Translations under genes and position numbers: made by a program
Origin: Rhodococcus sp. G-MC3
GTDB taxonomy: Bacteria; Actinomycetota; Actinomycetes; Mycobacteriales; Mycobacteriaceae
Reading direction: 5' to 3'
Assembly (NCBI RefSeq): GCF_030063335.1
Contig: NZ_JASISW010000013.1
Coordinates: 88,745 to 152,744, forward strand
DNA length: 64,000 nt
In this document: positions 34,643 to 44,279 of the stretch, in pieces
How the letters are laid out: every line of letters starts with the position of its first letter
Position numbering within the stretch: the stretch's first letter is position 1
The notes under the pieces: model-generated
The model's database searches: none
Told to the model about the DNA's origin: nothing
The model's input: the letters and a program-made list of their open reading frames with translations, nothing else

Positions 34643-35812
34643 ATGGCGCTGCAATCCGAGGTCGACGTCGACGTCGACGAGATCAGAATGATCGAGGCGT
34701 CGGCCGCCCCGACGCGATTTGCCCGCGGCTGGCACTGTCTGGGTCTGCTCAGTTCATTCCAGGATGGAAAACCACACGAGGTGAAAGCGTTCGGCGGGTC
34801 ACTGGTGATCTTTGCATCCGAGTCCGATGGCACGATCAACGTGCTCGACGCCTTCTGCCGACACATGGGGGGCAATCTTGCCCGAGGTGCCGTCAAAGGT
34901 GATTCCATCGCCTGCCCCTTCCACGACTGGCGTTGGGGCGGCAACGGGAAATGCACCGGGATCCCCTACGCCCGACGCGTTCCCCCGCTCGCCCGGACCC
35001 GGTCCTGGACAACTCTCGAGCGCAACGGCCAACTGTACGTATGGCACGACCCCGAGGGCAGCAAGCCGACCGACGAGGTGACGATCCCTGAAATCGAGGG
35101 CTACGGCACCGACGAGTGGACCGATTGGACCTGGAATTCGCTATTGGTCGAGGGCTCGCATTGCCGTGAGATCGTGGACAACGTCGTCGACATGGCCCAT
35201 TTCTTCTACGTGCACTACGCGTTCCCCCGCTTTTTCAAGAATGTGTTCGAAGGTCATGTCGCCACCCAGTACATGCGTTCGACACCGCGCCACGATATCG
35301 CGGTCGGCACCAGTTACGACGATCCGAACTCCACCCTCCGCTCGGATGCGTCCTATTTCGGGCCCTCGTACATGATCGACAAGCTGTGGAGCGAGGCCAA
35401 CGGAATGTTGATCGAGACGGTGTTGATCAACTGTCACTACCCGGTCAGCGAGAACGCATTCATGCTGCAGTACGGGGCAATGGTCAAGAAACCACAAGGC
35501 ATGTCGGACGAGGCCGCAGCAAGTATGGCTCAGCAGTTCGCGCAGGGTGTGGAGATGGGTTTCGAGCAGGACATCGAGATATGGAAGAGCAAGGCCCCCA
35601 TCGACAATCCGCTCCTTTCCGAGGAGGACGGCCCCGTATATCAGTTACGCCGCTGGTATCGGCAGTTCTATGTCGACGTCGACGACATCACAGATGACAT
35701 GACCAAGCGGTTCGAGTTCGAAATCGACACCGAACGGGCCGTGCGTAGCTGGGAGGCGACGGTCGGCGAAAACATCGCCAACGGTGTTGTGCCGCTGCAG
35801 ACCAACGCCTGA
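34643..35812 (+). CDS. kshA: 3-ketosteroid 9alpha-hydroxylase, oxygenase component
   Basis: 389 residues. KshA 9-hydroxylates 1,4-androstadiene-3,17-dione-type steroids; with the 1,2-dehydrogenase this opens ring B. Rieske [2Fe-2S] ligands are in FCRHMGGNLARGAVKG (C-x-H) and SIACPFHDWRWGG (C-x2-H). The mononuclear iron site is in VDMAHFFYVHYAFP (D-x2-H-x4-H). GWHCLGL and IPYARRVPPLARTRSW are KshA-like. Length is normal. The ATG at 34643 has an AGAGGCAACG site. It heads kshA-hsaA-hsaC. Electrons should come from KshB, of which a candidate lies at 54330. Confidence 0.93.
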   Translation: MALQSEVDVDVDEIRMIEASAAPTRFARGWHCLGLLSSFQDGKPHEVKAFGGSLVIFASESDGTINVLDAFCRHMGGNLARGAVKGDSIACPFHDWRWGGNGKCTGIPYARRVPPLARTRSWTTLERNGQLYVWHDPEGSKPTDEVTIPEIEGYGTDEWTDWTWNSLLVEGSHCREIVDNVVDMAHFFYVHYAFPRFFKNVFEGHVATQYMRSTPRHDIAVGTSYDDPNSTLRSDASYFGPSYMIDKLWSEANGMLIETVLINCHYPVSENAFMLQYGAMVKKPQGMSDEAAASMAQQFAQGVEMGFEQDIEIWKSKAPIDNPLLSEEDGPVYQLRRWYRQFYVDVDDITDDMTKRFEFEIDTERAVRSWEATVGENIANGVVPLQTNA

Positions 35813-35859
35813 GCCCGCGCAGAAACCGACAGCACCGAAGGACGAGAAGGACGACTCTC

Positions 35860-37041
35860 ATGACCTCCAAAGTGATCGACAACCTCACTGAAATCGCGGA
35901 TCAGCTACGCGATCAGGCGACCGAAGCCGAGCGCATCGGCCGCCTACCCGACGAGACTGCGAAAAAACTCGTCGTAGCCGGCCCTATCAAAATGCTTCAA
36001 CCCGAACAGTTCGGCGGCTTCGAAGCGCATCCCCGCGAGTTTGCGGAGACCGTCATGAAGGCTGCATCGCTGGATCCGGCCACCGGATGGATCTGCGGCA
36101 TAGTCGGCGTGCACCCCTGGCAGCTGGCATTCGCCGACCCAAGGGTCCAGGAGGAGATCTGGGGACAGGATCCTGACACCTGGATAGCCTCGCCCTACGC
36201 CCCGACCGGTATCGCCAAGCCCGTCGACGATGGCTACATCTTCAACGGTCGTTGGCAGTTCTCGTCTGGAACCGACCACTGCGACTGGATCTTTCTGGGC
36301 GCCATGGAGGGTGACAAAGACGGCAACATGGCCCTGCCGCCGCGGATGTTGCACATGATTTTGCCGCGCAGAGACTACGAGATTGTCGAGGATTCCTGGA
36401 ATGTAGTCGGCCTCAAGGGCACAGGATCCAAGGACATCATCGTCCGGGACGCTTTCGTTCCCGACTACCGGGTGATGGATGGCGACGAGGTGATCAACGG
36501 CATCGCGCAGAAGAACGCCGGTATGACCAAGTCGCTGTACAAGATGCCATGGTCCACCATGTTCCCGCTCGGCATTTCGTCGGCCGTCATCGGCATCGCC
36601 GAGGGTGCGCTGGCCGCGCACCTGGACTACCAACGGGGCAGGGTGGGTGCGCAGGGTACCGCGGTCAAGGACGACCCGTACGTGCTGTTTTCGATCGGCG
36701 AGGCCGCGGCCGACATCAACGCGGCCCGGCAAGAAATCTTGGCGAACGTCGACAAGATCTGGGACATCGTCGAATCGGGCAAAGAGGTCTCTTTCGAGGA
36801 CCGCGCCATAGGCCGCCGTACGCAGGTGCGGGCGGCCTGGCGGGCAGTCAGCGCCGTCGATCAGATTTTCGCTCGATCCGGTGGCAACGCGCTGCGGATG
36901 GACAAGCCGCTGCAGCGGTACTGGCGTGACGCGCACGCCGGTCTTGCCCACGCCATCCATGTGCCCAGCACCGTCTACCACGCGTCGGCGGTCAGCTCGC
37001 TGGGCCTCGACCCCGCCGCAAACCTCAAGTCGATGATCTGA
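35860..37041 (+). CDS. hsaA: 3-HSA hydroxylase oxygenase subunit
   Basis: 393 residues, an acyl-CoA-dehydrogenase-fold flavin-dependent monooxygenase using reduced flavin from HsaB. It hydroxylates 3-HSA to the catechol 3,4-DHSA in ring A degradation. The pattern PDETAKKLVVAGPIKMLQPE, FGGFEAHPREFAETVMKAAS, DPATGWICGIVGVHPWQLA and GTGSKDIIVRDAFVPDYRV agrees with HsaA. ISSAVIGIAEGALAAHL and the C-terminal ARSGGNALRMDKPLQRYWRD complete the fold. It lies 47 bases after kshA and 42 before hsaC, with purine-rich ribosome sites. Confidence 0.92.
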   Translation: MTSKVIDNLTEIADQLRDQATEAERIGRLPDETAKKLVVAGPIKMLQPEQFGGFEAHPREFAETVMKAASLDPATGWICGIVGVHPWQLAFADPRVQEEIWGQDPDTWIASPYAPTGIAKPVDDGYIFNGRWQFSSGTDHCDWIFLGAMEGDKDGNMALPPRMLHMILPRRDYEIVEDSWNVVGLKGTGSKDIIVRDAFVPDYRVMDGDEVINGIAQKNAGMTKSLYKMPWSTMFPLGISSAVIGIAEGALAAHLDYQRGRVGAQGTAVKDDPYVLFSIGEAAADINAARQEILANVDKIWDIVESGKEVSFEDRAIGRRTQVRAAWRAVSAVDQIFARSGGNALRMDKPLQRYWRDAHAGLAHAIHVPSTVYHASAVSSLGLDPAANLKSMI

Positions 37042-37083
37042 CCCGCATTCTCCAGCGAGTCCGAAACCCAAGAAGGACGAAAT

Positions 37084-37989
37084 ATGAAAGACATCAAGGG
37101 CCTTGGCTACGTCAAGATTCAGACCAATGACATGGAGCGATGGCGAAAGTTCGCGTTCGAGGTGCTCGGCTTCGCTGAAGGTAAGGGCCCTGACGACGAC
37201 GCCCTCTATTTACGAATGGATGAGCGGGCCGCTCGGCTGGTGATCGTGCCGGGCGCCAACGACGGAATCGTTACCATCGGTTGGGAGGTCAGGGATCACC
37301 GCGCGCTCGTTCGCGTTCAGGACGCTGTAGAGGCCGCAGGGATCGGGGTAAAGCCGTTGTCGTTGGAAGAGGCGGACTCCCGTCGAGTCGAGGAGGTCAT
37401 CGCTTTCCAGGATCCGAGCGGCGCCAACCTCGAGGTATTCCACGGTGCAGTACTCGACCACAGCCCGCTCGTCACCCCCTTCGGCGCGAAGTTCGTTACC
37501 GGCGCACAGGGTCTCGGCCACGTCGTGCTTCCTGCGGTGGACGCGGGAGGCACCTTCGCCTTCTACACCGAGGTACTGGGTTTCCTACCTCGCGGAGCTT
37601 TCCGTATTCCGGCGCCGCCGGAATACGGACCGATGCGAGTTCGATTCATGGGTGTCAACGAGCGACACCACAGCCTGGCATTGTGTCCGTCTCCACATGG
37701 TGGCGCGCCTGGCCTCATCCACATCATGGTCGAGGTGGACTCTCTGGATGCTGTCGGACAGGCGTTGGATCGCGTTGTCAAGGATGGTTTCTCGGTGTCG
37801 TCCACGCTTGGTCGCCACACCAACGACAAGATGGTGTCGTTCTACGTCCGCGCGCCGGGCGGCTGGGACATCGAGTTCGGTACCGAGGGCACCAAGGTAG
37901 ACGAGGTGTACTACTCCGCAGAGGAAATCACCGCCGACAGTTACTGGGGCCATGACTGGTCCGGCAGCGAGCCATTGGCTGCGATGTAG
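37084..37989 (+). CDS. hsaC: 3,4-DHSA extradiol dioxygenase
   Basis: 301 residues, a two-domain vicinal-oxygen-chelate enzyme that cleaves the steroid catechol 3,4-DHSA beside its hydroxyls. The Fe(II) ligands can be placed at His146 (AQGLGHVVLP), His213 (LIHIMVEV) and Glu264 (WDIEFGTEG), with active-site His196 and His245 (TLGRHTNDKM) also present. The N-terminal domain lacks the metal site as usual. AAGGACGAAAT precedes the start. It ends an operon with kshA and hsaA and is followed by a strong terminator. The product would go to HsaD. Confidence 0.94.
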   Translation: MKDIKGLGYVKIQTNDMERWRKFAFEVLGFAEGKGPDDDALYLRMDERAARLVIVPGANDGIVTIGWEVRDHRALVRVQDAVEAAGIGVKPLSLEEADSRRVEEVIAFQDPSGANLEVFHGAVLDHSPLVTPFGAKFVTGAQGLGHVVLPAVDAGGTFAFYTEVLGFLPRGAFRIPAPPEYGPMRVRFMGVNERHHSLALCPSPHGGAPGLIHIMVEVDSLDAVGQALDRVVKDGFSVSSTLGRHTNDKMVSFYVRAPGGWDIEFGTEGTKVDEVYYSAEEITADSYWGHDWSGSEPLAAM

Positions 37990-38003
37990 CCCAATATCCA
38001 TGC

Positions 38004-38051
38004 GACCAGAGGTGGGCATCTCGCTCAGTCCCGAGATGCCCGCCTCTGGTC
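38004..38051. terminator. Strong bidirectional terminator after hsaC
   Basis: A 20-base inverted repeat with one T-C difference (a G-U pair in RNA), left arm 38004-38023, right arm 38032-38051, loop of 8 bases. It lies between the convergent hsaC and SDR genes, 15 bases past the hsaC stop. Confidence 0.85.
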
Positions 38052-38076
38052 AACGGTGCCTCTTAGCATATGGGCG

Positions 38077-38868
38077 TCAGGCGTGAGTGCCGCCGTCGAC
38101 GCGAATTTCGGTCCCTGTGATGAATGCGCCGTCGTCCGATGCGAGCATGGCGACAACACCTGCCACTTGCTCCGGTCCGCCCATCGCGGCGCCACCGGAT
38201 TCCAAGGCGGTGGGAAGTATGGGCGAGAGCTTGGCGAACAGGGACCAATCGGCATCGGCCGGGACGTACCCGGAAGTGGCGTCGGTTATCCCCGTCTTGA
38301 TGCTTCCCGGGGCCACGTTGACCGCGCGTAGCCCCTGCTTGCCATACTCGAGCGAGAGTGCATGGGTGAACGACTGGATTCCGCCTTTACTGGCTGCATA
38401 CGCGGCCATGTACGGATGGGCGAACGCCGCCGAAGTGGAGCTGAAGTTCACGACGACGCTGCGTTGGTTGCGCAGCAGTACCGGCAGGCATTCGCGCACC
38501 ATCAGAAAGGTTCCGGTCAGATTGACCCCTACCACCTGATTCCACAGTTCGAGCGAGGTGTCGTGGGTGTGTGAGGCGCGCAGGATGCCCGCAGCGTTCA
38601 CGAGAACGTCAAGCCCGCCAAGCTTTTCGACACTGGCGCTCACACCATCGGTTACGGAGTTCTCGTTACCGATGTCGATCGTCTCGACGATGAGGCGCTC
38701 GGCAGTTCCAGCTGCGGCCGCCTGCATCTTGGTGTGCTCGATTCCTTCATCGGAAATGTCGGCGGCTACAACGGTTCCGCCCTCCGCCAGCAGCCGGAGA
38801 ACTGTGGCCTGGCCGATTCCAGATGCTGCGCCCGTCACAAGAATCCGTCGTTGCGCAAAACGATGCAT
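38077..38868 (-). CDS. Short-chain dehydrogenase/reductase
   Basis: 263 residues, classical SDR. Coenzyme motif TGAASGIG in RILVTGAASGIGQATVLRLL, NAAGI in LDVLVNAAGI, catalytic serine in VVNFSSTSAAF, and the Y-x3-K pair in YMAAYAASKGGIQ. The C-terminus ends GTEIRVDGGTHA. The acidic residue after the second strand (AADISDEG) suggests NAD(H). Position beside hsaC and a second SDR suggests a hydroxysteroid dehydrogenase role, which is inference. GGAGCAAACTGAC precedes the start; it starts 50 bases downstream of the other SDR's stop on the same strand. Confidence 0.88.
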   Translation of the reverse strand: MHRFAQRRILVTGAASGIGQATVLRLLAEGGTVVAADISDEGIEHTKMQAAAAGTAERLIVETIDIGNENSVTDGVSASVEKLGGLDVLVNAAGILRASHTHDTSLELWNQVVGVNLTGTFLMVRECLPVLLRNQRSVVVNFSSTSAAFAHPYMAAYAASKGGIQSFTHALSLEYGKQGLRAVNVAPGSIKTGITDATSGYVPADADWSLFAKLSPILPTALESGGAAMGGPEQVAGVVAMLASDDGAFITGTEIRVDGGTHA

Positions 38869-38918
38869 GTCAGTTTGCTCCTCGGTGTACGCGATCAGGG
38901 TTGTTCATGGCGGGCGAG

Positions 38919-39701
<783 letters not shown>

Positions 39702-39924
39702 TCACATTCTTTGTCGAAGGTGTTGTCAATCTGCGCGCCGTCGGCATTCGTGTCGACCGCCCGAGTCTGAATGAGGGTTCCCCGCAGTGGAACTGGTCCT
39801 CCCATTGACCGGAACAACTTGTAGCCAGAGCGCCCGAGGGCACGCTGTGATACGGACTACCCGCTGGCGTCGCGACATGCCACGCCCAGGGCCAGATTCG
39901 CCCGACACGTACGAAAGGCTTCTC

Positions 39925-40839
39925 ATGTTTCGACGCGCACAGTGCACCGTCGCAGTGCTGATCACCAGCAGTATCCTGTTCACCGGGTTCACGCCCACTG
40001 CCCTCGCTTCGGCGGCCCCGACTTTCATGCCAGGAATAGACCTTCCAGGCTTCGGCTCTTCCGACCCGGGCGGCGGCTCTGTTGGCGAAGCGCCACGGCT
40101 GACGACGGTTGACAACTTCCGAGACGTCGGCGGTACCAAAAATGGGTATGCCACCGCACCGCGTGGACATGTTGCCAGAGGTATGTTCTATCGTTCGAAC
40201 GCGTTGTCCCCGAACGGTCAGGACCTCGACGTACTCACCGGCCTCGGTTTGAGCGCGGTGTACGACGTTCGAACCCTCGAGGAGGTCGCTTCCAAGCCGG
40301 ACCTGCTCCCGGCCGGCAGTAGGTACGTCAGCATCCCGATCTTGTCGGGAGACCTGAGTGCTGCTGTTGCGCAATTGAGGTCGCCTGATGATGCCGTTGC
40401 GTTCATGCAGGATATGAACCGCAGCTTCGTCGATGACGAAGTCACCCGAGTTGCGTTCGGCCGGTTGCTGACGGAACTGGCCAACAGGGATGGACCGCAG
40501 GTATTTCATTGCACCGCTGGCAAGGACCGCACCGGGTGGGCGAGCGCACTGCTGCTCTCGATTGCAGGCGTACCACAGGACACCATTTTCGATGATTACT
40601 TACTGACGAACGAATACACGAGTTCTTCGATGAAGCACACCTACGACCAGATCGTCGCCAGCCGGGGAGAGGCCGTCGCTCAGATCTACCATCCATTGCT
40701 GGGTGTCGACCGCAGCTACCTCGAGGCCGGGCTCGGCCGGCTCGGCGAAAAGTACGGAACTGTCGATCGTTACCTCACCGAGGGTCTCCGCCTGAGCCAG
40801 GCGACCATCGACACGCTCAGATACAAGCTGCTCGACTGA
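39925..40839 (+). CDS. Secreted tyrosine/lipid phosphatase (PtpB-like)
   Basis: 304 residues. A signal peptide (CTVAVLITSSILFTGFTPTA then LASA) precedes a phosphatase domain. VDNFRDVGG is the N-terminal signature of the PtpB/Y_phosphatase3 family; the active site is VFHCTAGKDRTGWASALLL (C-x5-R with Lys-Asp), as in the triple-specificity phosphatase group. Secretion suggests an extracellular or cell-wall role, for example phosphate scavenging or signalling. It is divergent from the SDR pair and not obviously connected to steroids. AAAGG precedes the start at 39925. Confidence 0.87.
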   Translation: MFRRAQCTVAVLITSSILFTGFTPTALASAAPTFMPGIDLPGFGSSDPGGGSVGEAPRLTTVDNFRDVGGTKNGYATAPRGHVARGMFYRSNALSPNGQDLDVLTGLGLSAVYDVRTLEEVASKPDLLPAGSRYVSIPILSGDLSAAVAQLRSPDDAVAFMQDMNRSFVDDEVTRVAFGRLLTELANRDGPQVFHCTAGKDRTGWASALLLSIAGVPQDTIFDDYLLTNEYTSSSMKHTYDQIVASRGEAVAQIYHPLLGVDRSYLEAGLGRLGEKYGTVDRYLTEGLRLSQATIDTLRYKLLD

Positions 40840-40990
40840 GCGCCATGACGACATGGACCGACCTCGCCCGAAGTCCATCGAATTGCCACGTCGACGTCTA
40901 TGGCCCGGCCCGGGGTTTCGACTCGGGGTGTCCGCTGTCCGCACGTTGAATCATCGGCTGTGTGACAGGCGACACAAAAGGTGATAACAA

Positions 40991-41004
40991 TAGGTATATG
41001 CCTA
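40991..41004. promoter_or_regulatory. TAGGTATATGCCTA near-palindrome upstream of the IclR gene
   Basis: A 14-base near-perfect dyad (one T/G mismatch pair) 56 bases before the IclR start. Suits an autoregulatory IclR operator; TATATG could also overlap a -10. Confidence 0.35.
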
Positions 41005-41059
41005 ATCGAAATACACAGGTGAGGCCCCTACCGTCACTGCCGCACACCCGGAGGAACCC

Positions 41060-41926
41060 ATGACAACCCCGGTTGCCGCCACTACTCCAAGCGCCGTACT
41101 CGACCGCGTTTCCCTCGTCCTGGATGCATTCGACGGCCCGGGCCGTCTCACCCTCGCCCAGATCGTTCGGCGCACTGGATTGCCACGATCCTCGGCTCAC
41201 CGAATGCTCGAGCGGCTGGTGCAACTCCGCTGGCTGCGTCGCGAAGGCCACGACTACGAGCTCGGAATGCGTCTGGTCGAGCTCGGCTCGCTGGCGGTGC
41301 ACCAAGATCGGCTGCACAGAGCAGCAATGCCATTCCTGCACGAGCTGCACCGAGTGACCGGTCATGTCGTGCACCTCGCCATTCTCGATGCCGCAGACGT
41401 GGTGTATCTCGAGAAAATCGGCGGTCGCATCGCGGAAGCCATCCCGACACGCGTCGGCGGCCGCTACCCCGCGCACTGCACAGGCGTCGGAAAAGCGATT
41501 CTCGGGTACTCGGACGAGACTCGACTCGCAGCGATCGATGCGGCTGTGTTGAGTCGAAAGACGAGGTACTCCATCTCGACCAGCACCCAGCTCCGGTCGG
41601 ACCTGGCAAAGGTTCGCGCACAAGGAATCGCGTACGAGCGTGAGGAGGCGCTGCCCGGTTTCGGCTGTGTCGCAGCACCGATCGGCAATTTCGGCGAAGT
41701 GGTGGCCGCAGTCTCGATTTGCGGACCGGTCCCGCAAATGCAGCTCGACCACAGGCTCGCCGCTCCGGTGCGTATGACCGCACTCGGTATCTGGAACAAC
41801 ATCGAGGGTGGTGCCATTCGGGTTCAGCCGACCTTGCAGCAGAACAGGCCGATCCTCGGCAAATCCTCGGTGCTACGTGGCCACGCAGATGGTCCGACGG
41901 TTACGCAGAATTTGCAGTCCGCATGA
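41060..41926 (+). CDS. IclR family transcriptional regulator
   Basis: 288 residues. N-terminal winged helix: VLDRVSLVLDAFDGPGRLTL, IVRRTGLPRSSAHRMLERLV and LRWLRREGHDYELGMRLVEL. The IclR effector domain has VYLEKIGGRIAEAIPTRVGG, PAHCTGVGKAILGYSD and the YEREEALPGFGCVAAPI segment typical of the family. A good GGAGGAACCC site precedes the ATG. Its stop overlaps the esterase gene (ATGA), so they form a bicistronic unit. It probably regulates the esterase and nearby steroid genes; the effector is unknown. Confidence 0.92.
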   Translation: MTTPVAATTPSAVLDRVSLVLDAFDGPGRLTLAQIVRRTGLPRSSAHRMLERLVQLRWLRREGHDYELGMRLVELGSLAVHQDRLHRAAMPFLHELHRVTGHVVHLAILDAADVVYLEKIGGRIAEAIPTRVGGRYPAHCTGVGKAILGYSDETRLAAIDAAVLSRKTRYSISTSTQLRSDLAKVRAQGIAYEREEALPGFGCVAAPIGNFGEVVAAVSICGPVPQMQLDHRLAAPVRMTALGIWNNIEGGAIRVQPTLQQNRPILGKSSVLRGHADGPTVTQNLQSA

Positions 41927-42879
41927 TGCTCGACGCCGAGTCGTCTTCACTGTTGGACGTGTTGAACGCTGAATTCCCTGCGGTCGAGACCATGAGCGGT
42001 CCGCAGGCCCGGGCCGCCGTACGAGCCCGGCTGCAGATACCGTCCGAGCCGGAGTACGTGGCGGGCGTTTCCGAGCGCACCATTCCTGGACCGGACGCGC
42101 TCATCCCGATTCGGATCTATTGGCCAGCAGCAGCGATCGAGGAATGCGAAAACCAGACCGCTGCGTGCACTCCCTCGTTGCCACCGATCATCGTGTTTGC
42201 CCATGGTGGTGGATTCGTGTTCTGCGACCTCGACACCCACGACGGCTTCTGCCGCGCTATGGCGAACGGTGTCGGTGCAATCGTGGTGTCCGTCGGCTAT
42301 CGGCCTGCTCCGGAGACCAGGTGGCCCGGTGCGGCCGAAGATGTCTACGCCACGTTGGTCTGGGCCGCTGAGCACGCGAGCGAGCTCTGCGGCGACGCCA
42401 CCCGACTCGTTGTGGCCGGCGATAGCGCGGGTGGAAATCTGGCGGCGGTAGCCGCGCTGCTCTGCCGCGATCGATGCGGACCACCGGTAACCGCACAGTT
42501 GCTGATCTACCCGGTCATCACGCCGAATTTCGACACAGCGTCCTACCTGCGGTATGCGACCGGCTTCTTCAACACCCGCGCGCGTATGCAGTGGTATTGG
42601 AACCAGTACCTACCGATCGATGCTGACCGCGCCCATCCGTATGTCTCCCCCATCCACGCCGAACTCATCGGCCTACCCCCCGCCGTCCTGGTATCGGCCG
42701 GGCACGACCCGCTGCGGTCAGAGGGCGATTCTTATGCGCAAGCCCTTGCCGCGGCCAGTGTTCCGGTGAATCAGCGATGCTACGAGGAAACCATTCACGG
42801 GTTCATGACGGTCAGCGCATTGGCAATTGCACGCAGGGCCCAGCAGCAAACCTGGACCGATCTCGGCAATCTACTCTGA
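41923..42879 (+). CDS. Hormone-sensitive-lipase-type esterase (alpha/beta hydrolase)
   Basis: 318 residues. The HSL oxyanion motif HGGG is in IIVFAHGGGFVFCDLDTHDG, the nucleophile serine in VVAGDSAGGNLAAVAALL, the aspartate in VLVSAGHDPLRSEGDSYAQA, and the histidine in YEETIHGFMTV. HSL esterases cleave short acyl esters, including acetate esters of bulky alcohols. The first ATG overlaps the IclR stop; a second ATG follows immediately at 41926. Placed in a steroid island with a Baeyer-Villiger enzyme, it is a candidate to hydrolyse a steroid ester; that is inference. Confidence 0.88.
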   Translation: MMLDAESSSLLDVLNAEFPAVETMSGPQARAAVRARLQIPSEPEYVAGVSERTIPGPDALIPIRIYWPAAAIEECENQTAACTPSLPPIIVFAHGGGFVFCDLDTHDGFCRAMANGVGAIVVSVGYRPAPETRWPGAAEDVYATLVWAAEHASELCGDATRLVVAGDSAGGNLAAVAALLCRDRCGPPVTAQLLIYPVITPNFDTASYLRYATGFFNTRARMQWYWNQYLPIDADRAHPYVSPIHAELIGLPPAVLVSAGHDPLRSEGDSYAQALAAASVPVNQRCYEETIHGFMTVSALAIARRAQQQTWTDLGNLL

Positions 42880-42897
42880 TCGGGTACGAAGACCCAT

Positions 42898-43587
42898 TCA
42901 GTCCGGGCCTGCTTCGTGTCGCTCGACCTGCTGCTCCACCTGGCGCCATACCCCTGGTGCCGGCTTCGGAAAGCCGGCCCCGCCGCCGGTTTTCGCTTGC
43001 CCCAGTATGTCCTCGGCGTCGTCGATGTCGGCAATGAGCTGCTCGGCGAGATCACGTTCGGCCGCGTAGTACCGCTCCGACCATCGGAGTACGATCTGGG
43101 AATACGCCCAGGCGGGCTCCGCCTCAGCGCCCCGCGCATCGGCAGCCGCCCGGGCCTGCATGCTCACCACATACTCGATATGCTCCCGAAGGATCTCTTT
43201 GAGCCGGTCCGGCTTGTTAAGATGACCGAGCCAGATGCGGAGCATCACACCGTGTTTGAGAACCGGCGGGTCGATCGGAGCTTCATTGGACCATCTGCGT
43301 ACAGCAGCAGTACCCGGCTCGGTAATCTTGTAAAGTCGCCGGCCGCGCACCCCGTCGTCGTTCTGGACACGAGAGGTGACATAGCCGTGCTTCTCGAGCT
43401 TCTTCAATTCCGAGTACACCTGGCTGAAGGACGGACTCCAGTAGAAGAATCTGATGCTCCAGTCGGCCCACTTCTTCAGGTCGTACCCGGAGAGCTCTTC
43501 GTCGAACGCCAGCATGCCGAGAACCGCCCAGCTCGTCGCGGGCAGATTGGGGATCGCGGACTCCGGGGTCGGTTCGGTCGATGCCAC
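42898..43587 (-). CDS. PadR family transcriptional regulator
   Basis: 229 residues. The winged helix reads WAVLGMLAFDEELSGYDLKK, FFYWSPSFSQVYSELKKLEK, HGYVTSRVQNDDGVRGRRLY and KITEPGTAAVRRW, a typical PadR pattern. The C-terminal part is a helical dimerisation domain (PadR vir_act_alpha_C-like) with LREHIEYVVSMQAR and ERYYAAERDLAEQLIADIDD. The start is a GTG at 43587. It is divergent from hsaB across 126 bases, so hsaB (and perhaps other ring-degradation genes) are likely targets, instead of KstR control. Confidence 0.88.
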   Translation of the reverse strand: MASTEPTPESAIPNLPATSWAVLGMLAFDEELSGYDLKKWADWSIRFFYWSPSFSQVYSELKKLEKHGYVTSRVQNDDGVRGRRLYKITEPGTAAVRRWSNEAPIDPPVLKHGVMLRIWLGHLNKPDRLKEILREHIEYVVSMQARAAADARGAEAEPAWAYSQIVLRWSERYYAAERDLAEQLIADIDDAEDILGQAKTGGGAGFPKPAPGVWRQVEQQVERHEAGPD

Positions 43588-43713
43588 CCCCGAAGATTAC
43601 AGCTGCTCGCCCAGACCCAGGTAGCGCAATCGACCACTGACCGGGACAGCCGATGGCGCACCAGGTCTGTTCATCGGAATTCTGGTGTTGCACGCTTCGC
43701 CAGAGAGGAACCC

Positions 43714-44256
43714 ATGAACACGGAAAACGCGGTAGTTGTCGACCGAAACGGCCTCACTCCCCCGGATATCGCGATGTTGAGGAGGGTTATGGGACATTTC
43801 TGCACCGGGGTCGCGGTGATCACGGCTATGGCGGGTAAGCGTCCGGTCGGGTTCGCTTGTCAATCGGTGGTGTCGGTGTCGCTCGATCCCCCGTACATCT
43901 CGTTCTGCCCGTCCAAGACCTCCACCAGTTGGCCGCTGCTGAGAAACGCGGGGCACCTGTGCGTCAACATCCTTGCGCACGATCAACGCGAATTGTGCTC
44001 GACATTCGCAGTGAGCGGCGGCGACAAGTTCGCTGGGGTCGACTGGGCCCTTGCCGGAAACGGGGCCCCTGCCTTCGGCGGGGCACTGGCCCGTATCGAA
44101 GCGACCGTGGAACTCGAGCACAATGCCGGGGACCACACAATCGTGGTTGCCCGCATCACCGACCTCACCGCCGAGGACCACGCCAAGCCCCTGCTGTTCT
44201 ATAAGGGCGGTTTCGGCGGTTTCGAAGAACCAACGCCGGTATCGCGCCACCACTGA
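43714..44256 (+). CDS. hsaB: Flavin reductase partner of HsaA
   Basis: 180 residues, flavin reductase-like domain. Key segments: RVMGHFCTGVAVITAMAGKR, PVGFACQSVVSVSLDPPYIS, FCPSKTSTSWPLLRNAGHLC and VNILAHDQRELCSTFA, then KFAGVDWAL. These agree with HsaB, which supplies reduced FMN to HsaA. The gene lies 5.7 kb from hsaC, an unusual separation; in the canonical cluster the two are adjacent. AGAGAGGAACCC precedes the ATG. Other flavin-dependent monooxygenases could use it as well. Confidence 0.88.
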   Translation: MNTENAVVVDRNGLTPPDIAMLRRVMGHFCTGVAVITAMAGKRPVGFACQSVVSVSLDPPYISFCPSKTSTSWPLLRNAGHLCVNILAHDQRELCSTFAVSGGDKFAGVDWALAGNGAPAFGGALARIEATVELEHNAGDHTIVVARITDLTAEDHAKPLLFYKGGFGGFEEPTPVSRHH

Positions 44257-44279
44257 CCCTGCCGCTGAACTCGTTGTAG

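Noticed and set aside
42916..43713. N-terminal extension of hsaB by 266 codons
   Set aside because: Covers the PadR gene on the opposite strand; the ATG at 43714 has a proper ribosome site and family N-terminus.
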